This document shows positions 1 through 12,133 of a stretch of 64,000 nt of DNA, piece by piece (position 1 is the stretch's first letter; each line of letters opens with the position of its first letter). The notes beneath the pieces were generated by a model that was given only the letters and a program-made list of their open reading frames with translations, ran no database searches and was not told the DNA's origin. Source of the stretch: Corythucha ciliata (Eukaryota; Arthropoda; Insecta; Hemiptera; Tingidae); contig CM075940.1 in assembly GCA_038030265.1 (NCBI GenBank), positions 30,108,940 to 30,172,939 of the forward strand, given 5' to 3'. A program made the translations under genes and the position numbers.

Positions 1-320
1 TTTTCGAGAATTCTAGCGAAAATGCATGCGAAATGCAGAAGAAGAAGTCTATGGGGCTAGAAAGCCCTCCTATCATGTTAGGTAGGGTATACAATGACTC
101 CCCCACAGTGGGAGAGCCACTGCGGGGCCCTGGGCATACGTTTCATGCAGGGCCTTCGTCCACCCCCCTTCACCATCATCCATCAACGCTTTCTGTTCAA
201 AGAAACCTCAGACCTCAGTCCTTCAAAGAAATGCTCAGTTACCGAAACGAACAACACATTCACGTACTAAGGGACACGAACCATTTGCAAAAAATAAGTG
301 TATCGACAACCGTCCGTTTG
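1..320. other. Unassigned sequence at the left edge
   Basis: I see no gene here. The open frames on both strands show no recognisable domain or favourable splice signals. The stretch probably belongs to the long intron, or to the downstream part, of the minus-strand nuclear receptor gene. Confidence 0.4.
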
Positions 321-1260
321 CAGTGGCGTACCTACCTATACCTAGCGGGTCACAGTGCGGAAATCTCAAGCAGGCCCCTTTTTTTCGTGGGGCGCAGGTC
401 CACAATTCCGTCAGGCACCAGAGCCCCATTATGAGCTTTGAAGCCCCTAGTCTCTAAAAGTCTATAAATAAACAAAGAAATATAATTTTCATGTACTCAC
501 CGTTCAATCATGGTTTATTCCTAATTTTAGAAACAAATTGGCCTCCAGAAACCGCGAATTTTGGGGTTTTCTCAATTTTAGCCGTGAATTGGCGCTTTTT
601 CTCATTTTTGCTGCTAATTAGCGGTTTTCCTCAATTTTAGTGGTAAATTAGAGCATTATACGTTATCTCAATTTTCAATTGTTTCCTACTTTAACCCTCA
701 AATTAGCAATTTTTTCTTCAATTTCAGCCGCGAATTGGCGTTTTTCTCAATCTCAGCTGCAAACGCTGGTTTTTTCTCAATTGAGTGCCACGATTTTTCT
801 TGAATTGAGCGTGGAATGAGCGGTTCTCACCCTGAAATTCAAAATTTTAGCTGCGAATGAGAGGTTTCATTGTCAGAGCCGAGAATGAATGCTTTTTGGC
901 AATTCCAGCTGCGAGTGTACATTTTTCAAAATTTTACCTCTCGATTTGCGCTTTTTCCCACCTCTATTTGCGCTTTTTCCCACCTCTATTTGCGAACAAA
1001 CACATTTTCGCAATTTTTAGCCACGAGTATTAGCGCTTTTTCGGAACTTTTATCCGCATAGTTGTCCAACAGGGTACCAATAAGTTTCCTTTTCACGATC
1101 TCAATTTTATAAATTAACAATTTTTGCCGCTTTTGCCAAGTTTAAGCCGCAAATTACCGCTGTTCTATCACATTTTTAGCCGCAAATTAGAGGGCTTTCT
1201 CAATTTCAGCCGGGATTCAGATCGGGTTTGAAAGAGCCGCACCATGTGATTGGTTGAAAA
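321..1260 (-). mobile_element. hAT-like non-autonomous element (family 1), one end plus minisatellite interior
   Basis: The sequence from 321 (CAGTGGCGTACCTACC, then cggaaatctcaa and ggcccc) is the reverse complement of the right ends seen at about 40590-40652 and 55611-55676. From about 540 to 1260 it runs into an array of diverged units of about 30 bp reading roughly tctcaattttagccgcgaat. I could not find the other end or a matching 8-bp target duplication, so the element may be truncated or interrupted. Confidence 0.5.
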
Positions 1261-1830
1261 GAGCCAAAATCGTGAAATATAGCTTTGAAAGAGCCGAAGT
1301 CACGAAATTTACCGTTTGAACACGTGACATATAGTAATTTGTAGAGAGCTAAACCCGCAAAGTTGGGCTATCCGAGAGCTTATGAGTCCATTTTTTAGGA
1401 GCCAAAATATTGAAAGGTTTTGGTGTGAGAAAACTTCAAAATTGTTTTCTTTGGAGTGATACAAGACAGCCCCTTGCCCCCAATGTTGGCTGTTTGTTTT
1501 GGTAAGAGCAAACCCTGCTATAGTGGTTCTTCTGTTGAAAATTCTTGAAATTTGATAATAATACGATTCAAACCCACGAAATTTGATTTTCATAGAAGCC
1601 AAGATCGTGAAATTAGGTTTTTGCATTAGCGAAACCCTCGAAATTGTTGTTTATTATTACCTACATATTTAGTTTTTAAAATTCGGCTGTTAAGATTATT
1701 CGAATCCACGAAATATGTTTTTATTGTAGAGTCAAACCTGTTAAATGTAGTTTTTAAAACCCCTGACTCGCCTAATTTGGTTTTTCCAAAAGTGAAACTC
1801 GTGTTTCACGCGTTTGACTCGTAATGAAAC
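1215..1830. repeat. Diverged minisatellite array, second unit type
   Basis: Units of roughly 30 bp alternate 'agccaaaatcgtgaaat' with 'tggttttt' stretches. The same unit type recurs at 15360-15680, 17830-18140 and 43640-43990. Divergence is high and the repeat drifts through all frames, so it is not coding. At 43640-43990 the array lies inside a hAT-like element, which suggests this one is a transposon interior too. Confidence 0.55.
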
Positions 1831-2896
1831 CTCATTTTACGCGGGATTGGTTCTCAGAAAAACCAATTTCGCGTGTTTGCCTCTTATTGAAACCAAATTT
1901 CTCCACGACCAACAAACTGACACTTTAGCTCCGGCAGTCAAAAATTTTGGTTGTGGTGAATTCCACCCACACCCACCCGCCACAAAAAGGAGAATGCATT
2001 TTTCTCCACTCGCCCACAAATAATGCGGTAAACGTTTTTGGTGTCCATTCGGCGGCTCCCCCCCCCCCCACCATTTGAGCACATAAACATCAGAAGAGCC
2101 ATCTATAAAAGCAATACTAATGCCTTGTAAAATAATTAAAGATAATAAATTAATGACTAATTCGAACACTGAATTTAGTCACAGAGGCTCAAAAATTCGT
2201 CATAACAGAGCCAAGTATATCGGTGCTTGGTGGAGGGGCGTGGTTCTATAAGCAATTTGTCACAACTGAAATATTACAACTAAAAAGGGGAAAGGTGTGA
2301 AGTGTGTGAACCTGAAGTGAAATAATCAACGTCTGTTAAGTTAACTGTGAAGTGAGAGCGCGAGAGGTGTGATACTGTGACAAAAGGACTTGATGGTGGT
2401 TGGTAACTGACTCGCTTCAGTTCACTTCGCCACTTCCGATCCTGTCACCCTTTTTGCTCTCCTTCAAATTTTAACGCTGTCGTATTATTTCAAGGTCGGT
2501 AATTCTCACTTCGTACTCTTTTTTTTTTCTGGTCAGGTTTATGTACCCATTGTCACGTTTGTGCGATCTGTTTTGACTTTTTTGACGATAGGTTTCGGTT
2601 TATGTTTATCTCCAGTGTCTTTTTTGTCTGAAGCAGGAAAACAAATGCTCATGGGAAAATGAACTTGGGTTTATAGATGGTTTTACCTCTGAAATGCATG
2701 AATATAAAAAAAATGAAGAAGAAGCTGAAGGTTTCTCGCGACAAGAATACCAAATAAGGGGAACCATGTGTGCTTGGAATTCCAGGGAGGAGTGAGGTAC
2801 AAGTGTTTGCAATTCTTCCGTGTAAAACTATCACAATCGACAGAGAATTAAGTTCATTCTCTCTGATCTTGAACTTGGACAAATCAATCGACTTAC
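1831..2896. other. Probable intron of the nuclear receptor gene
   Basis: The minus-strand donor GTAAGT at 2896-2891 opens an intron that runs left. I searched this stretch by eye for ligand-binding-domain exons and saw none. It holds a run of C at about 2058-2070 and AT-rich filler. Confidence 0.4.
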
Positions 2897-5800
2897 CCGA
2901 ATACGCCAACAGCTCCCACAGCTTCTCGTATGACTCTTTCGTGATCGGCCATATCGGCTAGAGCTTCAGGACGAATAGTCGCCGTGTTCCTCGGCTGTCG
3001 TTCATTTTGGACAGCTGGAACACAGTTTAATTATAAAAAGTTAAAGTAATTCTGTTTGATTTGTTGAATCTTTCGGTTGAACTAGAAATGCCCTTTAAAA
3101 CCATTATGATTGTACAAAAGAAAAAGGTGAAATTATTTTATTTAAATAAGCGAATGAACGAGCGAATTGAATACAAAAAAGTGCCCTAATGAGAGCCTAG
3201 GCAAAGTGCGGTTAATTGCGTGACGCCTCGAGGGCGACACGAGAGAGACAGAGTGATCCAAAAGAACAAGGGATCAAAGCCGCCCAGCGAGCGGCTATAA
3301 CGAGGAGGTGTGGTGGCCGCTTTTTAGCGACACTCCAACACAAACCCCTGCTCTCCCACAATTAACCATGGCTCGTCGGAGATCCATAATGTATGCAACA
3401 GTTATTTAAAAAATATAAAAAAGGAAAAAAAGGGTTTCCGAGGGGGTGTGGAGAGGCGCGTGGCACTGTGTCTTTCAAGCGGCTGATGAGGTTGTTTTTT
3501 TAAATGACGCTCGACCTCCTCCCTTTTAACGCTCCTCACACGGTTATTTTTTTTTTATTTTTTTTTTAAAGAGAGAAATCGGTTTAGTAGGTCCGTTGAA
3601 GACGTTTATTGAGGCAGAAAAATACTTGGAAGTAAAACGCTCTTTTAACAAAAAAATAGTTCACATCAAGTTTTCGCTCATTTCAAATGTTCTCGCGCCG
3701 ACGATTCAAACATCCTTTTAATAATGCAACTCAAATAAACTGCGACGGACTCCAAATTTCCCAGTAATACCGCTTTTAAAACCACCCAATACATATACGA
3801 AAAAGGATTAGGGTTGAGCATCCCTGAACCACATCTGTCACATCTAAAGTGATCAATGAAATGAAAGCCCCATTTTATTTCTCCATATGAAATAGATTAC
3901 GAGCCGTAAAAAGGGGAGGGAAGTCAGTTATCAATTTTCGACTCTATGCAATTATTTGTTGCTGGTCCCCCTCCTAACAATGCATTACCATTCCATAACT
4001 AATAACCACTTACCATCTTTGTTCATTCCCATCGTTAGGCATTTTTTTAGTCTGCAAGCTTGGCACTGATTTCTGTGAGCTTTGTCGACCACGCATCTAC
4101 CTGTACCAGCCTGACATCTGAAACAAGAGCTTTTTCACTTCAATTTTTTTTTACAAACAAGTTTTAAGTGGGGGAAATCTTGGGTTTGCGTTCAAAGTTA
4201 AATAATATTCAAGTTTTTTTCCCCCTTGGGGAGCTACAAATAATGCCAGTGAAATTAAAGACTAAAGGGATTTGTAAAAAGAAAAGGAGGGGGAGTTATG
4301 AGTTACTGTTAAAGGAAAAAGAGATCCCTTTTCTTGCGATGGAAAGTTATTGAGGGATCACTTTGGTTGGCGGGAGGGAGTCATTGCGGTAGTTTTTGAT
4401 TGGAAGCCGAAGGGAGACGGCTTTGCCCTGGAAATTGAACCATCAATCGGTCGAAGGGGCTGAGATTGATTTCGCCCCCTGCGACTATAGTCCTAACACC
4501 TGCACCCCCTTGTTCCTCTTTTAATAAGAACAGGAATCATACCCTTCAAGTATCGTTTTTGGGATGATTTGGAGGGAGGGGAGGATGTTCTTAATTTTAT
4601 TTTTTTTCAATCCAACTGTATACTCTTGATCGAGTTAGACTGCTATCACAATTTTCGCCGGGCACTGTAACTAGGCTCAAAAACGAATGTAACGCAATAC
4701 TTAAGAGCCATGCGTGTCTGTTCGTTTCTTTCTTCAAACTCTTAAGTCTTTCTTCGAACCCCCTCACTATATTGAATTATTGATAAAGGCTCGCAATAAC
4801 TCCCGCGGGACTTAAAACGGATTTTTCCATTCGATTCTGTCATCCCACCAAAGACCCACTTTCGTTTTTTCCCCCCCCGTCGACTTTTGAGTTGGGGAAC
4901 AACCAAATGTTGCTCTCGAAACTAGAAAGAAGGGTACGGGGATTGGAAATTAGAGCGAAAAATCTCGAGAGAGAATCCTAAAAGCGCTCGCTAAAGCTTG
5001 ACCGAGCAACAGAGTTAACACTAGGGGCTTCCATTGTTCAGCCGCACCCCAACTTTATTTTTTTGCCATCAACAAGTTAACGAATGTGTTTCCCCGTTCC
5101 CGCCCATCTTTCACAATCAGACTCGACTGGTTTAATAGTTTCTTCTCCTCGCACGTTCCTTCGCAATTCACTTATATATATTGTTTTCCGGGCGTTCGAG
5201 AGTTGGTCGTTTTCTAGACCCCCCCCCCCCCAAGTCAAGGGAGCATCAGAATATAGCAGACTGTCTCCGTGACGCTATTTCCATTTCAAGTCCGCTGTTG
5301 TGCACTTCTACCAAAATAAACTTGGATGCATACAGAAACCCCCTAACGTCTTTTTCTCTATTGTCGGCCCAACATTTACGCGATTACATCGGTAAAGAAA
5401 ATTCAACTTAAAGTATTGCGTTAAGGTGACCAGAAGAAAATGTCATTCCTCCAGACTTGAAGGGTGAAATGGGCTCGGGGAAGGGTTTGTTCACTAGGAA
5501 ACGAGCCCCCTATAAGTTCACATAATTTCCATAGAAATAGTCGGTTGGCATTCATTTCTTTGAGTGCCTCCTCGCTCACTTCAGGTTAGCTTTTATAGGG
5601 TAAATCCTGTTCTCATGCACATTTTATCTGGCATTTGTGTACGAATCTGAACGAATCATTGTGAAAAAAAAAAAAAAAAAATGCACACTGAAAAATAATG
5701 ATTTTTGTTGTGTCACCTGTATATCAATTTTCGACGAACGCTGCGTTTAAAAAACCCGGAGCAACCGTTACAGGCCAGAATCCCGTAATGTTTTCCTGAG

Positions 5801-5939
5801 CTCGTGTCTCCGCAAACGACGCAAGTGAGTCCCAGTGTTTTCAATTTAGAGTTGCCAAGTTGCTGCGCAGGGGGTGATCTTGTTGCTCTAACCACGGTCA
5901 GGGGCCCGCAGTTCCATCTATTATTGTACTCTTCGACGC
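2897..5939 (-). CDS. Hr51: Orphan nuclear receptor, Hr51/unfulfilled (PNR/NR2E3) type; DNA-binding region in three exons
   Basis: This is part of a nuclear receptor, a zinc-finger transcription factor that binds hormone response elements in the nucleus. Exons on the minus strand are 5939-5717, 4117-4014 and 3014-2897, all with GT-AG junctions and matching phases (acceptors ttccag and tttcag; donors gtgaca and gtaagt). The first encodes finger 1 ([14 protein letters not shown], then the P-box in [11 protein letters not shown]). The second encodes finger 2 ([20 protein letters not shown], then [15 protein letters not shown]). The third encodes the hinge ([17 protein letters not shown], ending GAVGVFG). 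The hinge and P-box are characteristic of the NR2E3/Hr51 subgroup, which in insects acts in neuronal remodelling and photoreceptor genes. The ligand-binding domain is not visible and must lie left of the window. Finger 1 reads GILACNGC where most relatives have GIYACNGC. The 5' end is open; see the candidate exon at 27134-27173. Confidence 0.93.
3015..4013 (-). other. Intron of the nuclear receptor gene
   Basis: About 1.0 kb between the finger-2 exon and the hinge exon. The donor reads g|gtaagtgg and the acceptor tgtgttccag. It contains low-complexity T runs (about 3547-3568) and no recognisable gene. Confidence 0.8.
4118..5716 (-). other. Intron of the nuclear receptor gene
   Basis: About 1.6 kb between the two zinc-finger exons. 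The donor is ag|gtgaca and the acceptor ttgtttcag. It is AT-rich with a 17-base A run near 5665-5681. I see no gene or mobile element in it. Confidence 0.8.
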
Positions 5940-6280
5940 CTGGAACAATAATAAATAAATAAAAAATGAAAGGAAATCTTAAGTCTCGCCAGTTGTCAAG
6001 AAGTTTTAGTCAAGTTTTCAAGAAGTTTAAGCACTGGCGAACATGCTGACAATTTGACTTATACATATACTTCTCAAGTTCTCACGGTATTATAAAGCGG
6101 TACCGGTTTTTCGCCTTCTCACAAAATGCAAAATATAGCGAAAGAGCATCGTCTCTTTCACTGGACATGACCAACCACGACAATGAAATGTCACCGACTC
6201 GAAGAAATACTCTTGGAAGGTCGTATACTACAGGGCCGTTTCCAGAATTTCAGCCCTCACAGGGCCCCCTAACGGAGTTA

Positions 6281-8912
6281 CATTAGCGTACCGAGGTAGT
6301 GGCGAGAGAGGGTAGCCGAGGATGATGATTTTTAGGTTCTACATGTTCATTGTGGCACGTGAAACACATTCGGTCAGCGATTTGACTCTTTTCGACGATT
6401 TTCAGTCCAACCGACCTGGAGAATAGAACGTTGCAGGTGATCAGCAAACAGTGTGGCTGAACATACGATTGAGCACACAAAAGCGCTATTATGATGGCTC
6501 AAATTGAGAAAATTCACGCCTTCTGGAGGTGAATTTGCAATTGAAATAGAGAAAATACGCTGATCCTCAATTATATTTAGGTCCTTAAGCGGATAAAATT
6601 AAGAATGCGCTCTAATTTGCCGATATACGTAGTATTCGTGGCTAAAACTGTGAAAAAGCGCTCATTCGCGGTTTCTCGAAACAACTTTCAGACCATAATT
6701 AAGAGAAAAGTCGCTGATTCCCAGTGTACAGAGGCAATTTTGCGGCTAAAATGTACAAAAAAACGCTAAGATGCTGTTTTTGGGCCAAGCCCGCGGTTAA
6801 AATTGGGAAATACGCTGTATCAAGGCTATCTCACTTGACTGAGAAAAAACCCCAATTCGTGGATAACCTGTATAGGAAAAACGTCAATTCGTGGATACAA
6901 ATGAAAAAAAATCACTAATTCGCGGCTAAAATTGAGAAAACACCATTCCGTAGCTAGTGAAGGATATCCCGTGAAAACGTGCTAACCGATAGCTAAAATT
7001 AGAAAAAAAATTGCCAATACGGGGCTAAAATGTATAATAAATTACAAAAAAAATAAACGCTAATTCACGGCTAGTATTTGAGTGTTATTGCATAACCGTC
7101 TGACGGTTAACGTTAACGTTATGGTGACGTCACATAATCGTAAACGTTAAGCGTCAGACGGCTATGCAATAACTCCCTATTGATAAAATCGCTAATTAGC
7201 GCGGCTAAAATTAAGAAAAACTGTGACTTTCATCTCAAATTGAGAAAAAGTGCCAATTCCTTGCTAAAAAGTGAGGAAAACGCCAATTTGTGGCTGAAAT
7301 TAAGAAAAATGGCTAATTTGCAGTTCAAACTGAGAAAATGTGCTAATTCCCGGCTAAAATGAGGAAAAAGGGACAATTCATGGCTATAATAGATAAAAAT
7401 TTCAGTTTTGTGTTCAAAATTGAAAAAAAAAACGCCATCTGAAGGCAACTTATTTGAGGCTAAAAGTCAGAAAAATCGCTAATACATAGCTAAAAACACA
7501 CGAAACATTTTTATTCCGGAACTAAAATGTAAAAACCCCGTCAAATTTGCGGATAATTTTGGGTAATCACTAATTAGCGCGGCTAAAAATTAAGAGAAAC
7601 GCTCATTTTCAGCTCAAATGAGGAAATGTGCTAATTCTTTGCTAAGAATGGAAATCATTGCTAAGCAGCTGTAGATAAAGTGTAGTATTAGCTCTAATTC
7701 ACGATCGAAATATGGAACAATTTCAAATTACGTCTAATGTCGAAAATATGCCATTTCACGGCTTCTGAAGGCAATTTATCTCTGGCAGAAATTGAGAAAT
7801 AGCGCCAATTCATGACTACGGATGAAAAATCCCGCTAAATCGTGCAAAAACTGGAGAAAAGCGCTATTCCACAGCAAAAATTGAAGAAAAATTTGTTAAT
7901 GCAGGGTTGAAATGCAATAAGGAACACTAATTTGCAGCTAATTTTGTAAAATAACCAATAATCGTGCCTAAAATTAAGAAATAGCTAATTAAGAAAGCGT
8001 TCATAATTAAAATTAAGAAAACGATAATTTCATAGCTCATATTGAGAAAATTGCTAATTCGCAGCTAAAATAGAGGAAAACGCTAATTTGTGGGGGAAAT
8101 TAAAAAAACGCTAATTCATAAGATAAAAACGCAAATTTGCAGCTAAGTGCTAAGACTAAGAAAAAGCGCTAAATTCGCAGGTGAAATAGAAACAAATTTC
8201 AACTGAAAATACGCTAATTCTCAGCTTCTGAATGCAACTTATTTGTGGACCAAAATGGAGAAAAAACGCTAATCCAAAGCTAAAATTGAATTAAGGTGGC
8301 TAAAATTATGAAAAACGCTCATTTTCTCTTCAAATTTTGAAAAAATTTAAAAAATTAGTTAAAATTGAGAAAAATTGCCTAATTTCTGGAATGAAAACAC
8401 TATACTTTGCGATTCGCGGGTAAAAAATACAGAAAAAATTCAATTTGTGTCTAAAATCGTGGCTTCTGATGGCAACTTTGTGGCCCTAAAATTGAGAAAC
8501 AGCGCAAATTCTTGGCTTTAGGTGAAAAAAAGAACAAATAACTGTCTAATTGACGGACGAAATTGACAAAAACGTTGCCCGCGGGGCCAAAACAAAATTG
8601 AGAAAAGCTCTATATCGCGGGTAACATTGACAAAAAACACTCATTCGCGGCTAAAATAGAGAAATTCGTCAATTTACGGCTTACACTGATCGTAAGCGAT
8701 AATTGACGGATAGGGTTTAGACATATTGCCAATTCGTGTTAAAATAAGGAAAAGGTCATTATGTTTAATGCTATGTATACGAATTGTATTTCATGTTAAT
8801 ACATAATGAACTTTCAGGGGCCTCATAGAGTTTCCGCCCAGGCCCCCGATAGGGGTAGGTCCCCCAGAGCACCGAAACAACCAGAGCTAGGCACTCATTA
8901 TCCCGTTACTAA
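6281..8912 (+). mobile_element. hAT-like non-autonomous element (family 1) filled with minisatellite
   Basis: The left end (cattagcgtaccgagg) resembles the family-1 left end at 38157. From about 6480 to 8760 follows an array of diverged units of about 30 bp (gctaattcgcggctaaaa plus an A-rich part). At 8817-8870 the family-1 right-end motif appears (ggggcctcatagag, tttccgccc, gataggggtaggtcc). The sequence ctaacggagttaca occurs at 6269-6282 and again at 8909-8922, so it could be a target duplication. The sequence just inside the right copy does not look like a terminus, so the right boundary is uncertain. Confidence 0.55.
7080..7176. mobile_element. 97-bp palindromic MITE-like hairpin
   Basis: Arms 7080-7105 and 7152-7176 are near-perfect inverted repeats around the motif ttattgcata followed by ccgtctgacg. 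The spacer itself contains palindromes (gttaacgttaac, gtgacgtcac). It interrupts the minisatellite array and fits a tiny foldback or MITE insertion. Confidence 0.65.
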
Positions 8913-8922
8913 CGGAGTTACA

Positions 8923-9547
8923 ATTTTCAGTAGCGGATTAACGACGATATCGTTACTTCGATAAAAAATAAATAATGAAGTAACTTCCGCTACTTTTGGT
9001 CCATTACTTTAGTCTGTTTAGTCCATTACTCCAGGCCAGGGAGGAAGGAAACTAGCAGTGTCGAAAATCCACTTTCATGTCTAAACCGACTGTATTATCG
9101 TTGAATTGTGAGGGTTCTACGGTTCATCCTGGCTCTTTCTGTTACACGAAGCAGTCCCAACAGAGCCTATAAATTCCCATTTGGGTAGAGTGGGGGTTAT
9201 TCCGCTACATCCACTGGCGGATACAATAAAGAGAGGGCGATTGCCCCTCCCGTTATTTAGACTTTTCCTTTTATATCCGCACTGTGGGTACACTTCAATC
9301 GCTCACGTCCCAGCATTGTTAAGTTAACGAATTATCCTATAGTTAGGGTGGCCACATTTTTTTCTTGGAAAGAAAAATTCTGGGCTTGTGAGGGGGCCTT
9401 TAAAAGTTAATTATTAACAAAAAAACTGGCGATTAATCCCTAAAGATGTCTGAATTATCTGCGCTCACAAAAAAACCTTTACAAACTGTGCCTGTGCGGA
9501 TAATAAAACCTCACAAAAACTTCATTTTCTCAGCTTTCCAACTGTGT
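8923..9547. other. Unassigned relic sequence
   Basis: There is no gene. Repeated forms of gttact and agtaac near 8900-9030, and the motif ccactggcggatac near 9211, look like worn transposon ends, but I cannot define an element. Confidence 0.3.
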
Positions 9548-10128
9548 ACTCACAGTTTATCGCACTCCTGCAATAAGAAAATGTGAGATAGAACGAAAAA
9601 AATCATGACACAAGCCTCATTTTGAAGATTTACTTGACTTGCAAAACCGTCTTTAGTCTTCAGAAAATTCATTACTCGTGAGGATCTTATTTTTAGACCC
9701 CCTCCCCCTCCGTGTCACCTGTTATGGTGGGGGTGGGGGGGTGCTAAAATGAAGATCCTCACAAGTACTGAATTTTCTGACAACTACGAATGGTTGTGCC
9801 GGTTAAACAAATCTTCAGTAGACCAAATAAATCATGAGTGCCATAAGAAAATTCATTACTGCTGAGCATCTTCATTTTAGCTACACCCTTCCACCGTAAA
9901 CTTTGACACGGTGAGGAGGGGGGCTAAAAAAAAGATCCTCATGTTAAATGAGATTTCTGAAGGCTACAGACGCAGAGACAGACTAGCACGGTTGTGCTAG
10001 TCAAGTAAATACTACCCGTCATTTACTCGTTTTTAGCCCAGAAATGAGCCTTGTGCGATGATTTTGTTTTGTTTCATCTCAAATTTTTTTTTATTGAAGG
10101 AGTGCGATGATTTAAATTGTGAGTTAGG
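9548..10128. mobile_element. Compound foldback (inverted-repeat) element
   Basis: Outer arms 9548-9622 and 10035-10128 are inverted relatives (tcgcactcctgcaataa against ttattgaaggagtgcga). Inside lies a second palindrome: 9618-9690 (gaagatttacttgacttgc, gtgaggatctt) pairs with 9745-9820 (aagatcctcac, aacaaatcttc). A further worn copy of the inner arms lies at 9840-9965. No coding capacity. Confidence 0.6.
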
Positions 10129-10378
10129 TTAAGGTTGGTTTCTGAATACGGGCCTAAATCTCGAAAAATCAGAAATAAAAGAGACGAATACTATTTAGTT
10201 CTTCAGGCTATAATTAAACAGTTTTAGCGGCAAAAATGGACAGTTTTCAACCAAATTAAGGATTTTGTGACAGATCATAATCGAAGTGAGTTTCTATGGA
10301 GAAATGTCAATATTTGAAGCTAAACAATCAGTTTCTGGGGAAAATAATAATTTTCTGAGGCCAAGTATTCACACTTGA

Positions 10379-10423
10379 TTCTCTCTCTCTCTCTCACTCT
10401 GTCTCTCTCTCTCTCTCTCTTTT
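10379..10423. repeat. (TC)n microsatellite
   Basis: An almost pure CT dinucleotide run of about 45 bases with one interruption (actctg). A matching (GA)n run lies at about 12162-12183. Confidence 0.9.
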
Positions 10424-10649
10424 TGTTTTGCCAGGGCCGGGGTCCATGGCTTTGCACGCTACATGTAACGTCCCATTTCTCATCAGGAACTCACAATGAG
10501 ATCATGAATTGCGATTTTTACCCGACACACTGGCAATCCATACATTATAAAACCATCAATTTAGCCTTAAAACGCAGAGGTCTGACTCTGAGCACAGAGA
10601 TTCGCTACAGAAAATCTCACCGGAACGGGCTTTTTCTTTGACAGTTAAA

Positions 10650-11760
10650 TAGCGTACCGACGTATATATGTATAGGAGCGAGGGGGCGTGGCGAACCGGC
10701 CCGGGCCCCCGTTCACCGATGTTTGGTTTTTTCAGGTTTTATGGTCATGGAACGTGAAAAATATAGACTTGGTGGGCTGGAGGGTGATTTGGCTCGCATA
10801 CGCCGATCCTCATGTTTCTCTATAGGTCCCCTTAGGCGGCTAAAATTGAGCAGGCGCGTTGAAGTGCTGTTCTCGGGGCAAGTACGCGCGGCTAAAAGTT
10901 TGGGAAAAAAATAGAGTTGTCGAGGCTAAATTTGCGAAAGAGCGCTCGTTCGTTGCTATAAATATGAGAAAATGCTCTAATTCCACGGCATTTCGATACA
11001 ACTTCAAGAACGAAATTGGCAACAAAATCGCTCTCGCAAAATCAGCCCTTTTACGGTTAAAAAAAAAGCTGCAAATCCGCGGTTAAAATGTTAAAAAACG
11101 GTTATTCAGGGCTAAAAGTGAATAAAAAAGAAGCATATTCGCGCCTAAAAAATTGAGGTAAAGCGCCAATTTGCGGTTTCCGTAGGTGAATTCGGTTAAA
11201 ACCAAGAAAAAGCTTTTAACTCACGACTGAAATATTTGATAGAAATCCTAATCCATGGCTAAAATGGAGAAAAACGTTAATTCGCGGCTGGAGTATAGCA
11301 AAAGTAACAATAGGCGCTCAATTGAATGTGTGCCTAAAACAGAGAAAAGGCGCTAATTCGCGGGTACGCTGAGAAAATGGGTCAATTTTTGGTTTCTGGA
11401 GGCAAATTGATTTATTGGGCTACAATCAAGATACAGCGCTAACTCATGGTTAAAAGTGAAAAAAAAAAATTCTAATTTGCGGATTAAATTGAAAATTAAA
11501 ACTTAAGTTTGTGGCTAAAATAGTGAAAAAACTCAATTCGAGGACAAAACGTGAAATAATGCACTAATTCGATTCTAAAATTGGGACGAAGCGCTTTACG
11601 TGTACTTAGAAAAGGGAACCGCAGCATTTTTGTGAATATTCTTAAATTAGCCTTGTAAAGAAAAAAAATGTTCATCTCTATTATTATTAATGCGTGAAAG
11701 AAAAAATCGCGGCTCAAATTAAGAAAACGCCATTTAGCGGTTTCTAGAGGTTTTGTAATA
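10650..11760 (+). mobile_element. hAT-like family-1 left end with minisatellite array
   Basis: The motif tagcgtaccgacg near 10653 followed by a GC-rich stretch (gggggcgtggcg, cccgggccccc) matches the left end and subterminal part of the element at 38157. The 30-bp array (ggctaaaa, gagaaaa, gctaattcgcgg) runs from about 10835 to 11750. No right end was found. Confidence 0.5.
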
Positions 11761-12133
11761 CAAATTACAATCGAAGGGTCCGTTTTCGAGACATAATTTA
11801 TTTTAACCGTGAACGTAAGGGTCTCAATGAATTTTAAACCGTCAAGGCAGTCCCTTACTTCACCTGCCAGACTCTCGTCCCTCGATAGTTACAGGGGTTG
11901 AAGGGTTTCTCCAACTATTCCACCTGCTATTTGCAGCTCATTTTTTCGTGTGTTGGGCCGCGAAAAAAATATTAGCTGGGCAAGGTTAACCGGGGGCCTC
12001 GCCGTAAACCGTTTTTATATACATGATACAACGAGAACTGATCCAAAAGAGCGGGGGTTTTATTTTCCAAAGTGAAGGATAATCCGAGCTTGAATGCGAA
12101 AGTGAAAGACAGCGTCCCATTTGTCCAAAGGCA

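Noticed and set aside
33..434. 133-codon plus-strand frame
   Set aside because: It overlaps a transposon end at 321 and shows no domain or compositional sign of coding.
1..2890. Ligand-binding-domain exons of the nuclear receptor
   Set aside because: I found no helix-3 or helix-12 type motifs on the minus strand, and the 86-codon frame from 2909 is read-through from the hinge exon in the wrong frame.
7180..7448. Open frames with repeating peptides such as KLRKSANS
   Set aside because: They come from the 30-bp minisatellite. The unit length drifts between 28 and 32 bp, frames are not kept, and both strands show similar runs.
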